Assembly (NCBI RefSeq): GCF_013363755.1
Contig: NZ_CP054840.1
Coordinates: forward strand, 124,001-188,000
Reading direction: 5' to 3'
From: Comamonas antarctica
GTDB taxonomy: Bacteria; Pseudomonadota; Gammaproteobacteria; Burkholderiales; Burkholderiaceae_C
DNA: 64,000 nt
The translations under genes and the position numbers were made by a program. Numbering within the stretch: position 1 is the stretch's first letter; every line of letters begins with the position of its first letter. The notes beneath the pieces are model-generated. The model saw nothing but the letters and a program-made list of their open reading frames with translations. It was not told the origin of the DNA and searched no databases. Positions 25,111-38,263 of the stretch are shown in pieces.

Positions 25111-25142
25111 AAAAAAGCGCCAGCCCTTGCGGAACTGGCGCT
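25111..25142 (-). terminator. Rho-independent terminator of tkt-gap
   Basis: On the minus strand an 8-bp stem AGCGCCAG/CTGGCGCT is followed by TTTTTTC, 37 bases after the gap stop codon. Confidence 0.9.
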
Positions 25143-25178
25143 CTACAGTCACCCTGCGCTCGTCAGCGCAGAACCTGC

Positions 25179-28259
<3,081 letters not shown>

Positions 28260-28344
28260 CTGGGCGCTCCAAAAAGGAGAGTATTTGTCAGGGGAAGCCC
28301 GGCATTTTAAGCGGCGGCTGGTTTTGCCCGGCAACGCGGGGCAA

Positions 28345-28358
28345 TGCACTACAGTGCA
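28345..28358. promoter_or_regulatory. Perfect palindrome TGCACTACAGTGCA between tkt and the murU-like gene
   Basis: A 14-bp symmetrical site in the divergent promoter region, 86 bases before tkt and 51 before the nucleotidyltransferase ATG; it also contains TACAGT, a possible -10 hexamer. Candidate operator. Confidence 0.4.
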
Positions 28359-28408
28359 GCCCATGGTCAAACCCCTGGCCAGCCTGCCTTTTTCGGAGTT
28401 CCCCGCGC

Positions 28409-29188
28409 ATGTCTTCTGCCCCTGTTTTCGCGCCATCGGCGCTGCTCCAGCCGCCGGCAATGCTGCTGGCCGCAGGCCGCGGCGAGCGCATGCGCCCGCT
28501 CACCGACCATTGCCCCAAGCCGCTGCTCGAAGTGCAGGGGCAGCCGCTGCTGCAATGGCATCTGCAGGCGCTGGCGGCGGCCGGCGTGCCGCGCGCGGTG
28601 ATCAATACCGGCTGGCTTGGCGCGCAGATTCCCGCGCGCCTGGGTTCGGTGTTCGAGGCCGCGGGTGCGGCCCTGCCGCTGGCTTATTCGGATGAAGATC
28701 CGTCGGGCCAGGGATCGGCGCTGGAAACCGCGGGCGGCATCGCGCGCGCGCTGCCGCAGCTCGGGCCGGTGTTCTGGCTGGCCGCGGGCGATGTGTTCGC
28801 GCCCGATTTCACGTTCGATGCTGCCGCAGCCGCGGCGTTCGCCGCCAGCGAGCAGCTGGCGCATCTGTGGCTGGTGCCCAACCCCGAGCACCATCCACTG
28901 GGCGACTTCGGTCTCAGCGCCGAAGGCCTGGCGCTCGATCTGCCCGCCGGCGATCCGCGCCCGCGCTGGACCTACAGCACCATCGCACTGCTGCGTGCCG
29001 AGCTGTTTGCCACCCCTTGGTGCGATATTCCGGCCGGCAATCCGCAGGGCGTACGCGCCGCGCTCGGGCCGCTGCTGCGCCGCGCCATGGCCTCGGGCCG
29101 GGTCGGCGCATCGGTCTATTCAGGGCGCTGGACCGACGTCGGCACGCCCGAGCGGCTGCAGTTGTTGAACACCTCGCTGCCCCTGTAG
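28409..29188 (+). CDS. murU: Nucleotidyltransferase, MurU-like (N-acetylmuramate-1-phosphate uridylyltransferase)
   Basis: A 259-residue enzyme of the sugar nucleotidyltransferase family. [26 protein letters not shown] is the nucleotide-binding signature, and GDVFAPDF holds a metal-binding Asp. The length and the sequence match MurU of Pseudomonas putida, which makes UDP-MurNAc in a cell-wall recycling route that by-passes de novo fosfomycin-sensitive synthesis. The partner kinase AmgK is not visible in the window; it may lie elsewhere. A glucose-1-phosphate or mannose-1-phosphate transferase role is the alternative. Confidence 0.75.
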   Translation: MSSAPVFAPSALLQPPAMLLAAGRGERMRPLTDHCPKPLLEVQGQPLLQWHLQALAAAGVPRAVINTGWLGAQIPARLGSVFEAAGAALPLAYSDEDPSGQGSALETAGGIARALPQLGPVFWLAAGDVFAPDFTFDAAAAAAFAASEQLAHLWLVPNPEHHPLGDFGLSAEGLALDLPAGDPRPRWTYSTIALLRAELFATPWCDIPAGNPQGVRAALGPLLRRAMASGRVGASVYSGRWTDVGTPERLQLLNTSLPL

Positions 29189-29223
29189 GACAGGGGCGCT
29201 TACTGAACGCACCGCAGAGAAGA

Positions 29224-29268
29224 TTGCAAATAGTGGTCAATCCAATAAATCGGGGGATACATTTGCAA
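29224..29268. promoter_or_regulatory. Inverted repeat TTGCAAAT...ATTTGCAA before pepP
   Basis: Eight-base perfect arms at 29224-29231 and 29261-29268 with 29 bases between, covering the probable pepP promoter (TTGCAA followed by AATAAAT). Could form two half-sites for a looping regulator; by pattern only. Confidence 0.35.
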
Positions 29269-29293
29269 GCAAGTGCGCAGTACGATAGCCGGC

Positions 29294-30682
29294 ATGACCT
29301 CTGTTTATGCCCAACGCCGCGCGCGCCTGGCTGCCCAACTGGGACCCCAGGCCGTGGCCATCATCCCCACGGCGCCGCTGCGCCAGCGCAACCGCGACAC
29401 GGATTTCCTTTACCGGCATGACAGCTACTTCTATTACCTGACCGGTTTCACCGAGCCCGACGCGTGCCTGGTGCTCAAGGGCGATGGGCAGAGCACGCTG
29501 TTCTGCCAGCCCAAGGACCTCGAGCGCGAGATCTGGGACGGCTACCGGCTGGGTCCCGAGGCGGCCGTGGCCACGCTGGGTGTCCACCAGGCCTTCTCCA
29601 GCGCCGACATCAACGCCCGGCTGCCGCGGCTGCTTGAAAACACCGAGTGCGTGTGGTTTCCATTTGCCACCCACGCCGGGCTGGCCGCTCAGGTGGAAAC
29701 CTGGCTGGCCCAGGTGCGCAACCGCGTGCGCATGGGCGTGCAGTCGCCGATCCACCAGGGCGACCTGTGTGCGCTGCTGGACGAGATGCGCCTGGTCAAG
29801 GATGCACACGAGCAGGACATCATGCGCCGCGCCGCGCGCATCAGCGCCAAGGCGCATGTGCGTGCCATGCAGCGTTCGGCACGCATGCTGCGCGCGGGCG
29901 AGGAGGTGCGCGAGTACCACCTCGACGCCGAACTGCTGCATGAATTCCGCCAGCAGGGCTCGCAATATCCGGCTTATGGTTCTATCGTTGCCGCGGGTGC
30001 CAACGCCTGCGTGCTGCATTACCAGGCCGACAAGGCGCTGGTGCGCCCTGGCGAACTGGTGCTGATCGATGCCGGCTGCGAACTCGATGGCTATGCCAGC
30101 GACATCACGCGCACCTTCCCGGCCGACGGCAAGTTCACCGGCCCGCAGCGCGCGGTGTACGACCTGGTGCTGGCCAGCCAGGATGCGGCAATTGCCGCCA
30201 CGCGCGCCGGCGCGCGCTTCAGCGATGCGCACGACGCGACGCTCGCGGTGCTGGCGCAGGGCCTGCTCGATCTGCGCATCCTCGATGCCGACCGCGTCGG
30301 CACGGCCCAGGACGTGATCGACACGCGTGCCTATTTCCCGTTCTACATGCACCGCACCGGCCACTGGCTGGGCATGGACGTGCACGATTGCGGCAGCTAT
30401 GTCGAGCCCAATGCGGAGGACACCGCCCCGCCGCGCAGCGATCCGGCCACGGGGGAAAGCCTGCGCCAGCGTCCGAGCCGCATCCTGCGCGCGGGCATGT
30501 GCACCACCATCGAGCCGGGCCTCTATCTGCGCGCCAGCGCCGATGTGCCCGAGGCGTTCCACAACATCGGCATCCGCATCGAGGATGACGCCATCGTCAC
30601 CGAGCAGGGCTGCGAGCTGATCACGCGCGACGTTCCGGTCAAGGCCGACGAGATCGAGGCGCTGATGCGCGACCTGGCGTGA
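29294..30682 (+). CDS. pepP: Xaa-Pro aminopeptidase (proline aminopeptidase P)
   Basis: Dimetal M24B exopeptidase cutting an N-terminal residue before proline. The 462-residue product has the creatinase-like N-terminal domain (RDTDFLYRHDSYFYYLTGF) and the pita-bread domain with metal ligands Asp in LIDAGCELDGY and DITRTFP, His in HRTGHWLGMDVHD, Glu in TTIEPGLY and IRIEDDAIV. Start ATG 29294 rather than the upstream GTG. In E. coli pepP precedes ubiH; here it is followed instead by a CPBP-like gene. Confidence 0.95.
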   Translation: MTSVYAQRRARLAAQLGPQAVAIIPTAPLRQRNRDTDFLYRHDSYFYYLTGFTEPDACLVLKGDGQSTLFCQPKDLEREIWDGYRLGPEAAVATLGVHQAFSSADINARLPRLLENTECVWFPFATHAGLAAQVETWLAQVRNRVRMGVQSPIHQGDLCALLDEMRLVKDAHEQDIMRRAARISAKAHVRAMQRSARMLRAGEEVREYHLDAELLHEFRQQGSQYPAYGSIVAAGANACVLHYQADKALVRPGELVLIDAGCELDGYASDITRTFPADGKFTGPQRAVYDLVLASQDAAIAATRAGARFSDAHDATLAVLAQGLLDLRILDADRVGTAQDVIDTRAYFPFYMHRTGHWLGMDVHDCGSYVEPNAEDTAPPRSDPATGESLRQRPSRILRAGMCTTIEPGLYLRASADVPEAFHNIGIRIEDDAIVTEQGCELITRDVPVKADEIEALMRDLA

Positions 30683-30741
30683 GCCGCGCCAGCCACGGCG
30701 CCCGCGGCAGCCTGCGTCTTCTTCCTTCCTGACTGTTCTCC

Positions 30742-31518
30742 ATGCCCGACGCCTCCAGCCTGACTTCCGCGCCACCGCGCCTGCAGTGGCGCATTTTCAC
30801 GGTGCTCTGGCTGCTGGGAATGCCGGGCATCTCGGCCCTGGTCTGGTCCATCATTCCCGACTGGCGCTACAGCCATGCGCTGGCGCCGCTGCCAGGCCAC
30901 TTGCCGCTGCTGCAGATGGCGGGGCTGTCGATGGTGCTGGCGCTGGCGGTGGGCATCGGTGTGCTGCTTGCGCCGCGCGTGGGCATGGCGGCGCCGGTCC
31001 TGACCACCTGGATCGCCGGTCGCTCGCCGCGCGAAGCTTTCCGCCGCGTCTGGCTGCCGGGCGTGGCCGGGGGCGTGGCCGGCGCCGCCTGCCTGGTGAC
31101 CCTGGCCATCGTCTGGCCCGAAAGCCTCAAGGCCGCCGAACCGCTCTACACCATGCCGCTGCTGTCCAAGCTGCTGTATGGCAGCCTGACCAACGAGCTG
31201 CTGGTGCGCTGGGGCCTGCTGGCCTGCGTGTTCTGGGCGCTCTGGCGCTTGGCCGGCGGCAAGTTGCCGCCATCGCCGACCATGGGCTGGACCGCCATCG
31301 TGCTGTGCGCGCTGCTCTGGGCGGCGCTGCATTGGCTGCTGACCTACTGGCTGCTGGGCCCGTTGCCCGGCCTGCTGCAGCTGCATGTGGTGCTGGGCAA
31401 GGTGGTCTACGGGCTGCTGTCCGGCTTCCTGTGCTGGCGCTTCGGCCTCGAAGCGGCCATCCTGGCGCACATGGTGACCTTCCTGCTGTCGCATGGGTTG
31501 ATTGGGCCAGTGCTGTAG
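30742..31518 (+). CDS. CPBP/CAAX-protease-like integral membrane protein with altered motif
   Basis: A 258-residue protein with about seven hydrophobic segments. It resembles the CPBP (Abi, Rce1-like) family in the blocks NELLVRWGLL (151-160), LHWLLTYW (H197) and LEAAILAHMVTFL (H243). The canonical first motif is EExxxR; here it is N151-E152...R156, so the first Glu is Asn and activity as an intramembrane endopeptidase is not assured. 59 bases after pepP on the same strand. Confidence 0.72.
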   Translation: MPDASSLTSAPPRLQWRIFTVLWLLGMPGISALVWSIIPDWRYSHALAPLPGHLPLLQMAGLSMVLALAVGIGVLLAPRVGMAAPVLTTWIAGRSPREAFRRVWLPGVAGGVAGAACLVTLAIVWPESLKAAEPLYTMPLLSKLLYGSLTNELLVRWGLLACVFWALWRLAGGKLPPSPTMGWTAIVLCALLWAALHWLLTYWLLGPLPGLLQLHVVLGKVVYGLLSGFLCWRFGLEAAILAHMVTFLLSHGLIGPVL

Positions 31519-31525
31519 GGAGGCA

Positions 31526-31680
31526 CTGGGGGGCTGCTCCCCCCGGCGCGACCACACGCGGTGAGGGAGGGTGGTGGTTGCCGCCGCCGCCGGGCCGTCC
31601 CAAGGCGGCGGACGGCCCCCTGGGGGGAGGCCCGCTTAGGGGCAGCGAGCCACACGCAGTGGGCGAGCGTGGGGGTGCTA
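31526..31680. repeat. GC-rich dispersed intergenic repeat, copies B
   Basis: Two tandem variants of the element also seen near 20.4 kb: GACCACACGCGGTGAGGGAG near 31548 and GGCAGCGAGCCACACGCAG followed by GGGCGAGCGTGGGGG near 31640-31676. The stretch fills the gap between the CPBP-like gene and the pyk promoter. Confidence 0.6.
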
Positions 31681-31694
31681 ATTTCGTACCCGGT

Positions 31695-31723
31695 TTGTAA
31701 CTGCTTCCGTGTGAGAATTGAAT
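31695..31723 (+). promoter_or_regulatory. Candidate pyk promoter
   Basis: TTGTAA (31695-31700), a 17-base spacer and TTGAAT (31718-31723), ending 26 bases before the pyk ATG. Four of six matches in each hexamer; plausible but unproven. Confidence 0.4.
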
Positions 31724-31749
31724 TCCGATTCCTCTCTCGCGAAAGCCTC

Positions 31750-33192
<1,443 letters not shown>

Positions 33193-33345
33193 AGCACCCC
33201 CTGAGCCGCTACGCGGCGGGGCCGCCCCGGCTTCCCCCTCTCAACCTTCGGTGGAGGGGGACGGCAGCCTCGGTGCGGGGGGCGGCCCGCCTAGGGGCGG
33301 CCCTTCCTCGCTGCGGGGCGGCCATCCGCCCCCATGCTGGGCTGC
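33193..33345. repeat. Long intergenic repeat, copy C (forward)
   Basis: A GC-rich element beginning AAGCACCCCCTGAGC and containing a 36-base block (33245-33280) that recurs exactly, inverted, at 38188-38223. It is followed by CGGCCCTTCCTCGCTGC, also found in the second copy. The rest of the 366-base gap before fba (33346-33558) holds the fba promoter region and no gene. Confidence 0.8.
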
Positions 33346-33436
33346 GCCAGTTTCCAACGTTCTCACTCATTCACCAGCGATTGGTGGTAAGTGCAGTGGC
33401 GCATGGATGGTGCTGGTGCGGGCTTTTGAGTCGGGC

Positions 33437-33442
33437 TAAAAT
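33437..33442 (+). promoter_or_regulatory. Candidate -10 hexamer of the fba promoter
   Basis: TAAAAT in GGGCTAAAATCCCGGG, 117 bases before the fba ATG. The same hexamer with CCGG just after it occurs before leuS, tkt and, with one change, purE. No good -35 is visible. Confidence 0.4.
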
Positions 33443-33558
33443 CCCGGGTTACACAGCGGTTACCGCCGCTGGGCCCGGACTCACGCCGCGGCGCGGGTGG
33501 GCCGCGTACGGCAAATGTGCTGCGCGGGCTGTTTACCACCCTGAATTGGATCCACGAC

Positions 33559-34623
33559 ATGTCCCTCGTCTCGATGCGCGAACTGCTCGACCATGCTGCC
33601 GAAAACGGCTATGGCATTCCTGCTTTCAACGTCAACAACCTGGAGCAAGTCCAGGCGGTGATGGCTGCCGCCGATGAGGTCGGCGCACCCGTGATCCTGC
33701 AAGCCAGCGCCGGCGCGCGCAAGTATGCGGGCGAAGCCTTCATCAAGCACCTGATCCAGGCCGCGGTCGAACAATATCCGCACATCCCGCTGGTCATGCA
33801 CCAGGACCACGGCCAGTCGCCCGCGATCTGCCAGGGCGCGATCGACCTGGGCTTCTCGTCGGTGATGATGGACGGCTCGCTGATGGAAGACGGCAAGACC
33901 CCGGCTTCGTTCGACTACAACGTCGACGTGACGCGCAAGGTCGTCGAGATGGCGCACCGCGTGGGCGTCACGGTCGAGGGCGAACTCGGCTGCCTGGGTT
34001 CGCTGGAAACCGGCGAAGCCGGTGAGGAAGACGGCATCGGCGCCGTCGGCAAGCTGGACCACAGCCAGATGCTGACCGACCCCGAGGAAGCCGCGCAGTT
34101 CGTCAAGGCCACGCAGCTCGACGCGCTGGCCATCGCCATCGGCACCAGCCACGGCGCCTACAAGTTCACGCGCAAGCCCACGGGCGACATCCTGTCGATC
34201 CAGCGCGTCAAGGAAATCCACGCCCGCCTGCCCAATACCCACCTGGTGATGCACGGCTCGTCGTCGGTGCCCCAGGAACTGCTGGCCATCATCCGCCAGT
34301 ACGGCGGCAACATGAAGGAAACCTACGGCGTGCCGGTCGAGGAAATCCAGGAAGCCATCAAGTACGGCGTGCGCAAGATCAACATCGACACCGACATCCG
34401 CCTGGCCATGACCGGCGCGGTGCGCAAGTTCCTGTTCGAGAACCCCGAGAAGTTCGATGCGCGCGAATGGCTCAAGCCCGCGCGCGAAGCCGCCAAGCAG
34501 ATCTGCAAGCAGCGCTACATTGAATTCGGCTGCGAAGGCCAGGCCGGCAAGATCAAGGGCCACAACCTGCAGGTCATCGCCGGCATGTATGCCGACGGCA
34601 CGCTCAAGCAGGTCGTGAACTGA
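33559..34623 (+). CDS. fba: Fructose-bisphosphate aldolase, class II
   Basis: Zinc-dependent aldolase splitting or making fructose 1,6-bisphosphate. The 354-residue product shows [29 protein letters not shown] with the zinc-binding His and catalytic Asp, [19 protein letters not shown] and the C-terminal HGSSSVP block that bind the bisphosphate. This is the longer class IIA-B form typical of Burkholderiales and of Calvin-cycle CbbA relatives. Start 33559 (MSLVSMREL) follows a long leader. A probable terminator lies 25 bases after its stop. Confidence 0.96.
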   Translation: MSLVSMRELLDHAAENGYGIPAFNVNNLEQVQAVMAAADEVGAPVILQASAGARKYAGEAFIKHLIQAAVEQYPHIPLVMHQDHGQSPAICQGAIDLGFSSVMMDGSLMEDGKTPASFDYNVDVTRKVVEMAHRVGVTVEGELGCLGSLETGEAGEEDGIGAVGKLDHSQMLTDPEEAAQFVKATQLDALAIAIGTSHGAYKFTRKPTGDILSIQRVKEIHARLPNTHLVMHGSSSVPQELLAIIRQYGGNMKETYGVPVEEIQEAIKYGVRKINIDTDIRLAMTGAVRKFLFENPEKFDAREWLKPAREAAKQICKQRYIEFGCEGQAGKIKGHNLQVIAGMYADGTLKQVVN

Positions 34624-34647
34624 TCTCACCGCGCATGCCAATCCAAT

Positions 34648-34680
34648 AGCCTCCTGGCCTTCCAGCCCGGGGGCTTTTTT
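34648..34680 (+). terminator. Probable rho-independent terminator of fba
   Basis: Imperfect stem AGCC..CTGG/CCAG..GGCT with loop CCTT followed by TTTTTTC, 25 bases after the fba stop. Confidence 0.6.
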
Positions 34681-34794
34681 CATTTGCGTGACGGGTATCC
34701 GTTGCCTTTTTGCCGGCCTGCGTGCAGCATGGCGGTTGGCTGAAAAATCCATGGGGCAGGCGATGCGCCTGTGCCTTGCGCAGGGAGACTCGCA

Positions 34795-35496
34795 ATGAAG
34801 AGAATGGGAGCGCGTTTTGCGCTTTTGGGAGCAGGGGTCTTGCTGGTTTTGGCGGGATGCGCCACACAGACATCCTCCGTGCCGTCCGCCGGCCATTACG
34901 CCGCAGGTCGTGCGCAGCTGGCGCTGCCTGCCGGAGCCTGGGCCGACCTGGGCGCAGCCGACGAGGCCTGGGCGCCGTTGCCCAGCGCCGGTGCCCAGGT
35001 GGCGCTGAAGAGCCGGGCACTGGTGCTGCAAGGCGCAAAACAGGAGCCTCTGGCGGTGGTGCTGGTGCGCAGCAATGCCTCCAACCTGTTCTGGCGTTCC
35101 GTGTCGTGGGGCGTGAGTTGCCCGCGCGAACTCGATGTACTCATGTTCGACGAGGCCGCAGGCAGCCCCGATCGCATGGATTGCCTGCGCCTGCGGCGCA
35201 ACGCGCAGGCCCAGCAGTGGCTCAAGCGCACCAAGCCCGAGACCCAGGCCTGGCTCGAGCAGCGCCGCCAGTTGCCGCAGCTGCCCTACAGCCACCTGAG
35301 CTACCGCTTTGCCACCGAGGACGGCGGCATGGTGGAACTGCAGATCCTTGCCGACCAGCGCCTGCTGCAGCCGGAAAAGGGCAGCCAGGGCCGGCAGTTG
35401 CGCGACTGGGCGCAGGCCGTGGCCAGCGCCGCGCGCGACAGCCTGTCATCCATCGATGGTGCGCTGGTGCTGCCGCCGTTTCCCGGTTCGGTCTGA
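34795..35496 (+). CDS. Predicted lipoprotein of unknown function
   Basis: A 233-residue precursor with ribosome site CAGGGAG before ATG 34795, a hydrophobic leader and lipobox LAGC (Cys22). The mature protein has no domain I recognise; it is rich in Ala/Leu/Arg, contains one further Cys pair (VSCPRELD and DRMDCLRL) about 20 residues apart that could form a disulfide, and includes LPYSHLSYRFATEDGGMVEL. Periplasm-facing, probably outer-membrane anchored. It lies between fba and fadD, each with its own signals. Confidence 0.75.
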   Translation: MKRMGARFALLGAGVLLVLAGCATQTSSVPSAGHYAAGRAQLALPAGAWADLGAADEAWAPLPSAGAQVALKSRALVLQGAKQEPLAVVLVRSNASNLFWRSVSWGVSCPRELDVLMFDEAAGSPDRMDCLRLRRNAQAQQWLKRTKPETQAWLEQRRQLPQLPYSHLSYRFATEDGGMVELQILADQRLLQPEKGSQGRQLRDWAQAVASAARDSLSSIDGALVLPPFPGSV

Positions 35497-35601
35497 GCGG
35501 CGCTGTGCGTTTGGTCCTAGGGTAACTACAGACTGCGAGCTTCCAGGGCTCGGCTGACAATGCTTCGAGCATTGGCAACAACTACTGGAGGTTTCTAGAC
35601 C

Positions 35602-37278
35602 ATGAGTGATCGTCCCTGGCTGAGCGCATACCCCCAAGGGGTGCCTGCGGAAATCGACGCGACGCAATATCCGTCGCTGGTGGCCCTGATGGAAGAGGCC
35701 TTCACGAAATACCGCGACCGGGTGGCGTACAGCTTCATGGGCAAGGAACTGACCTTCGCCCAGACCGATGCACAGAGCCGGGCCCTGGCGGCGTACCTGC
35801 AGGGGCTGGGCCTGGTCAAAGGCGACCGCGTGGCGCTGATGATGCCCAACGTGCCGCAGTATCCGGTGGCCGTGGCCGCGGTGCTGCGCGCGGGCTTCGT
35901 GGTGGTCAATGTGAACCCGCTCTACACCGCCCGCGAACTCGAGCACCAGCTGCGGGACTCGGGCGCCAAGGCCATCATCATCATCGAGAACTTCGCCACC
36001 ACGCTGCAGGCCTGCATTGCCGCCACGGCCGTCAAGCATGTGGTGCTCTGCGCGATGGGCGACCAGCTGGGCCTGTTCAAGGGCGCATTGGTGAACTATG
36101 TGGTGCGCAAGGTCAAGAAGATGGTGCCGGCATTTCAGCTGCCGGGCGCGGTGCGCTTCAACGATGCGCTGGCCAAGGGCGCGGGGGCCACTTTCCAGGC
36201 GCCCCAGCTGCTGCCCGACGACATCGCGCTGCTGCAATACACCGGCGGCACCACGGGCGTGAGCAAGGGCGCGGTGCTGCTGCACCGCAACATCATCGCC
36301 AACGTGCTGCAGTCCGAAGCCTGGAATGCGCCGGTCATGGACAAGATCCCGAGCGGCGAGCAGCCGACCAGCGTCTGTGCGCTGCCGCTCTACCATATCT
36401 TCGCGTTCACGGTGAACATGATGCTGTCGATGCGCACCGGCGGCAAGACCTTGCTCATCCCCAATCCGCGCGACCTCAAGGCCACGCTGGCCGAACTGTC
36501 CAAGCACCGCTTCCACAGCTTCCCGGCCGTGAGCACGCTGTTCAACGGCCTGGCCCACCACCCGGACTTCAACACCGTCGACTGGACGCACCTCAAGGTG
36601 TCGGTCGGTGGCGGCATGGCGGTGCAAAGCGCGGTCGCGCAGCTGTGGCTCGAGAAGACCGGCTGTGCGATCTGCGAGGGCTACGGCCTGTCGGAAACCA
36701 GTCCGTCGGTCAGCTGCAACCCGGTCACCGTGAGCCGGTTCACCGGCACCATCGGCGTGCCGCTGCCCAGCACCTACATGAAGCTGATCGACGATGCGGG
36801 CAACGATGTGACGCAGCCCGGCCAGCCCGGCGAGATCGCCATCAAGGGACCGCAAGTGATGGCCGGCTACTGGCAGCTGCCCGATGAAACCGCGCGTGCC
36901 TTCACGGCCGATGGCTTCTTCAAGTCCGGCGACATCGGCACCATCGATGAAAACGGCTTCTTCAAGGTCGTCGACCGCAAGAAGGACATGGTGCTGGTCA
37001 GCGGCTTCAACGTCTACCCCAACGAAGTCGAGGATGTGGTCGCCAAATGCCCGGGCGTGCTCGAATGCGCGGTGGTCGGTGTGCCCGACGAAAAGACCGG
37101 CGAGTCGGTGAAGCTGGTGATCGTGAAGAAGGATCCGGCGCTGACCGAGCAGGCGGTGCGCGACTTCTGCCGCTCGCATCTCACCGGCTACAAGCAGCCG
37201 CGCATCATTGAATTCCGCACCGAGCTGCCGAAAACCCCGGTGGGCAAGATCCTGCGCCGCGAGCTGCGCAGCAGCTGA
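35602..37278 (+). CDS. fadD: Long-chain fatty acid--CoA ligase
   Basis: Adenylate-forming enzyme that activates long-chain fatty acids with ATP and CoA at the inner membrane. The 558-residue product has the P-loop motif YTGGTTGVSKGAV (213-225), the adenylation signature GYGLSETSPSV, DGFFKSGDIGTIDENGFF and VDRKKDMVLVSGFNVYPNEVED, and the catalytic Lys in PKTPVGKILRREL. Length matches E. coli FadD (561). A GGAGG-like ribosome site precedes ATG 35602. It ends at a clear terminator before mtnN. Confidence 0.95.
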   Translation: MSDRPWLSAYPQGVPAEIDATQYPSLVALMEEAFTKYRDRVAYSFMGKELTFAQTDAQSRALAAYLQGLGLVKGDRVALMMPNVPQYPVAVAAVLRAGFVVVNVNPLYTARELEHQLRDSGAKAIIIIENFATTLQACIAATAVKHVVLCAMGDQLGLFKGALVNYVVRKVKKMVPAFQLPGAVRFNDALAKGAGATFQAPQLLPDDIALLQYTGGTTGVSKGAVLLHRNIIANVLQSEAWNAPVMDKIPSGEQPTSVCALPLYHIFAFTVNMMLSMRTGGKTLLIPNPRDLKATLAELSKHRFHSFPAVSTLFNGLAHHPDFNTVDWTHLKVSVGGGMAVQSAVAQLWLEKTGCAICEGYGLSETSPSVSCNPVTVSRFTGTIGVPLPSTYMKLIDDAGNDVTQPGQPGEIAIKGPQVMAGYWQLPDETARAFTADGFFKSGDIGTIDENGFFKVVDRKKDMVLVSGFNVYPNEVEDVVAKCPGVLECAVVGVPDEKTGESVKLVIVKKDPALTEQAVRDFCRSHLTGYKQPRIIEFRTELPKTPVGKILRRELRSS

Positions 37279-37329
37279 GCGACATAGGCCCGTGCCGCAC
37301 CTGCTTCCTGCAATCGCCGCACAATGGCA

Positions 37330-37353
37330 ACCGCCGCCCTGTGCGGCGGTTTT
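37330..37353 (+). terminator. Rho-independent terminator after fadD
   Basis: Perfect 8-bp stem ACCGCCGC/GCGGCGGT with a 5-base loop followed by TTTTA. It ends 22 bases before the mtnN ATG, so it could also act as an attenuator in the mtnN leader. Confidence 0.8.
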
Positions 37354-37374
37354 ATCTTTCAGCGTGAAAAGCAG

Positions 37375-38109
37375 ATGACGATTGCGATTTTGAGTGCCCT
37401 GCCCGAAGAGCAGGCGGGTTGGGTCGAGGGCTTGCATGGCCTGCGCGCCACGCGGCACGCCGGCCGGCAGTTCTGGCAGGGGCGCTGGCAGGGCCAGGGC
37501 GTGGAGCATGAACTGGTCTGCGCGCTGTCGGGCATAGGCAAGGTGGCCGCGGCGACCACGGCCGCGGCGCTGATCGAGCGCTTCGGCGCCACGCGCATTG
37601 TCTTCACCGGCGTCGCCGGGGGCGTGGGCCCGGGCGTGCGCGTCGGCGATGTGGTTGTCGCCAGCGAATACCTGCAGCATGATTTCGATGCCTCGCCGCT
37701 GTTCCCGCGCTGGGAGCTACCCGGCTATGGCCGTGCGCGCCTGGCCTGCAATCCGGGCATGAGCGCGGCGCTGCATGCGGCCAGCCGGGACTGCGTGGGC
37801 AACCCGCTGCGCGCGCACCATGGGCTGGTGGCCAGCGGCGACCAGTTCGTCGGCACCGCCCAGGCTTCGCAGGCGTTGCGCCACCGCCTCGAGGCCGCGG
37901 GCCACGCGGTGCTCGCGGTGGAGATGGAGGGTGCCGCCGTGGCGCAGACCTGCCACGACTATGGCGTGCCGTTTGCCGCGATGCGCACCATTTCCGATGG
38001 CGCCGACGACAGCGCCGCGGTCGACTTCACGGAATTCGTGCGCGATGTCGCGAGCCGGTATGCGCAGCAGATCCTCACAGGATTCCTGCAGCGGCTTCTT
38101 CACACCTGA
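37375..38109 (+). CDS. mtnN: 5'-methylthioadenosine/S-adenosylhomocysteine nucleosidase
   Basis: Cleaves methylthioadenosine and S-adenosylhomocysteine, relieving product inhibition of methyltransferases and feeding methionine salvage. The 244-residue product begins MTIAILSALPEEQAGWVE (the Glu of this motif is catalytic), has VFTGVAGGVGPGVRVGDVVVA and the purine/ribose-binding AVEMEGAAVAQTCHDYGVPFAAMRTISDGAD with its catalytic Asp. All catalytic residues are present. A long inverted repeat follows it. Confidence 0.93.
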   Translation: MTIAILSALPEEQAGWVEGLHGLRATRHAGRQFWQGRWQGQGVEHELVCALSGIGKVAAATTAAALIERFGATRIVFTGVAGGVGPGVRVGDVVVASEYLQHDFDASPLFPRWELPGYGRARLACNPGMSAALHAASRDCVGNPLRAHHGLVASGDQFVGTAQASQALRHRLEAAGHAVLAVEMEGAAVAQTCHDYGVPFAAMRTISDGADDSAAVDFTEFVRDVASRYAQQILTGFLQRLLHT

Positions 38110-38165
38110 CATGAAATACCATCTGCCCAGCTGATCGCTATCTATGCAACTGGCCTGTCCCAGGT

Positions 38166-38263
38166 CAGGGGCAGCGAGGAAGGGCCGCCCCGCACCGAGG
38201 CTGCCGTCCCCCTCCACCGAAGGATGAGAGGGGGAAGCGCCGCAGGCGCTCAGGGGGTGCTTC
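38166..38263. repeat. Long intergenic repeat, copy D (inverted relative to copy C)
   Basis: The 38171-38262 stretch is the reverse complement of the element at 33191-33314, with four shared blocks of 15, 14, 36 and 17 bases; copy C carries two extra inserts. The 36-base block (38188-38223) is exact. It fills the gap between mtnN and the convergent corA. Confidence 0.82.

Noticed and set aside
29273..29293. GTG start of pepP seven codons upstream
   Set aside because: The ATG at 29294 gives the standard N-terminus of the family.
37330..37353. A regulatory attenuator of mtnN
   Set aside because: Stem plus T run is better explained as the fadD terminator; no leader peptide or alternative pairing was found.
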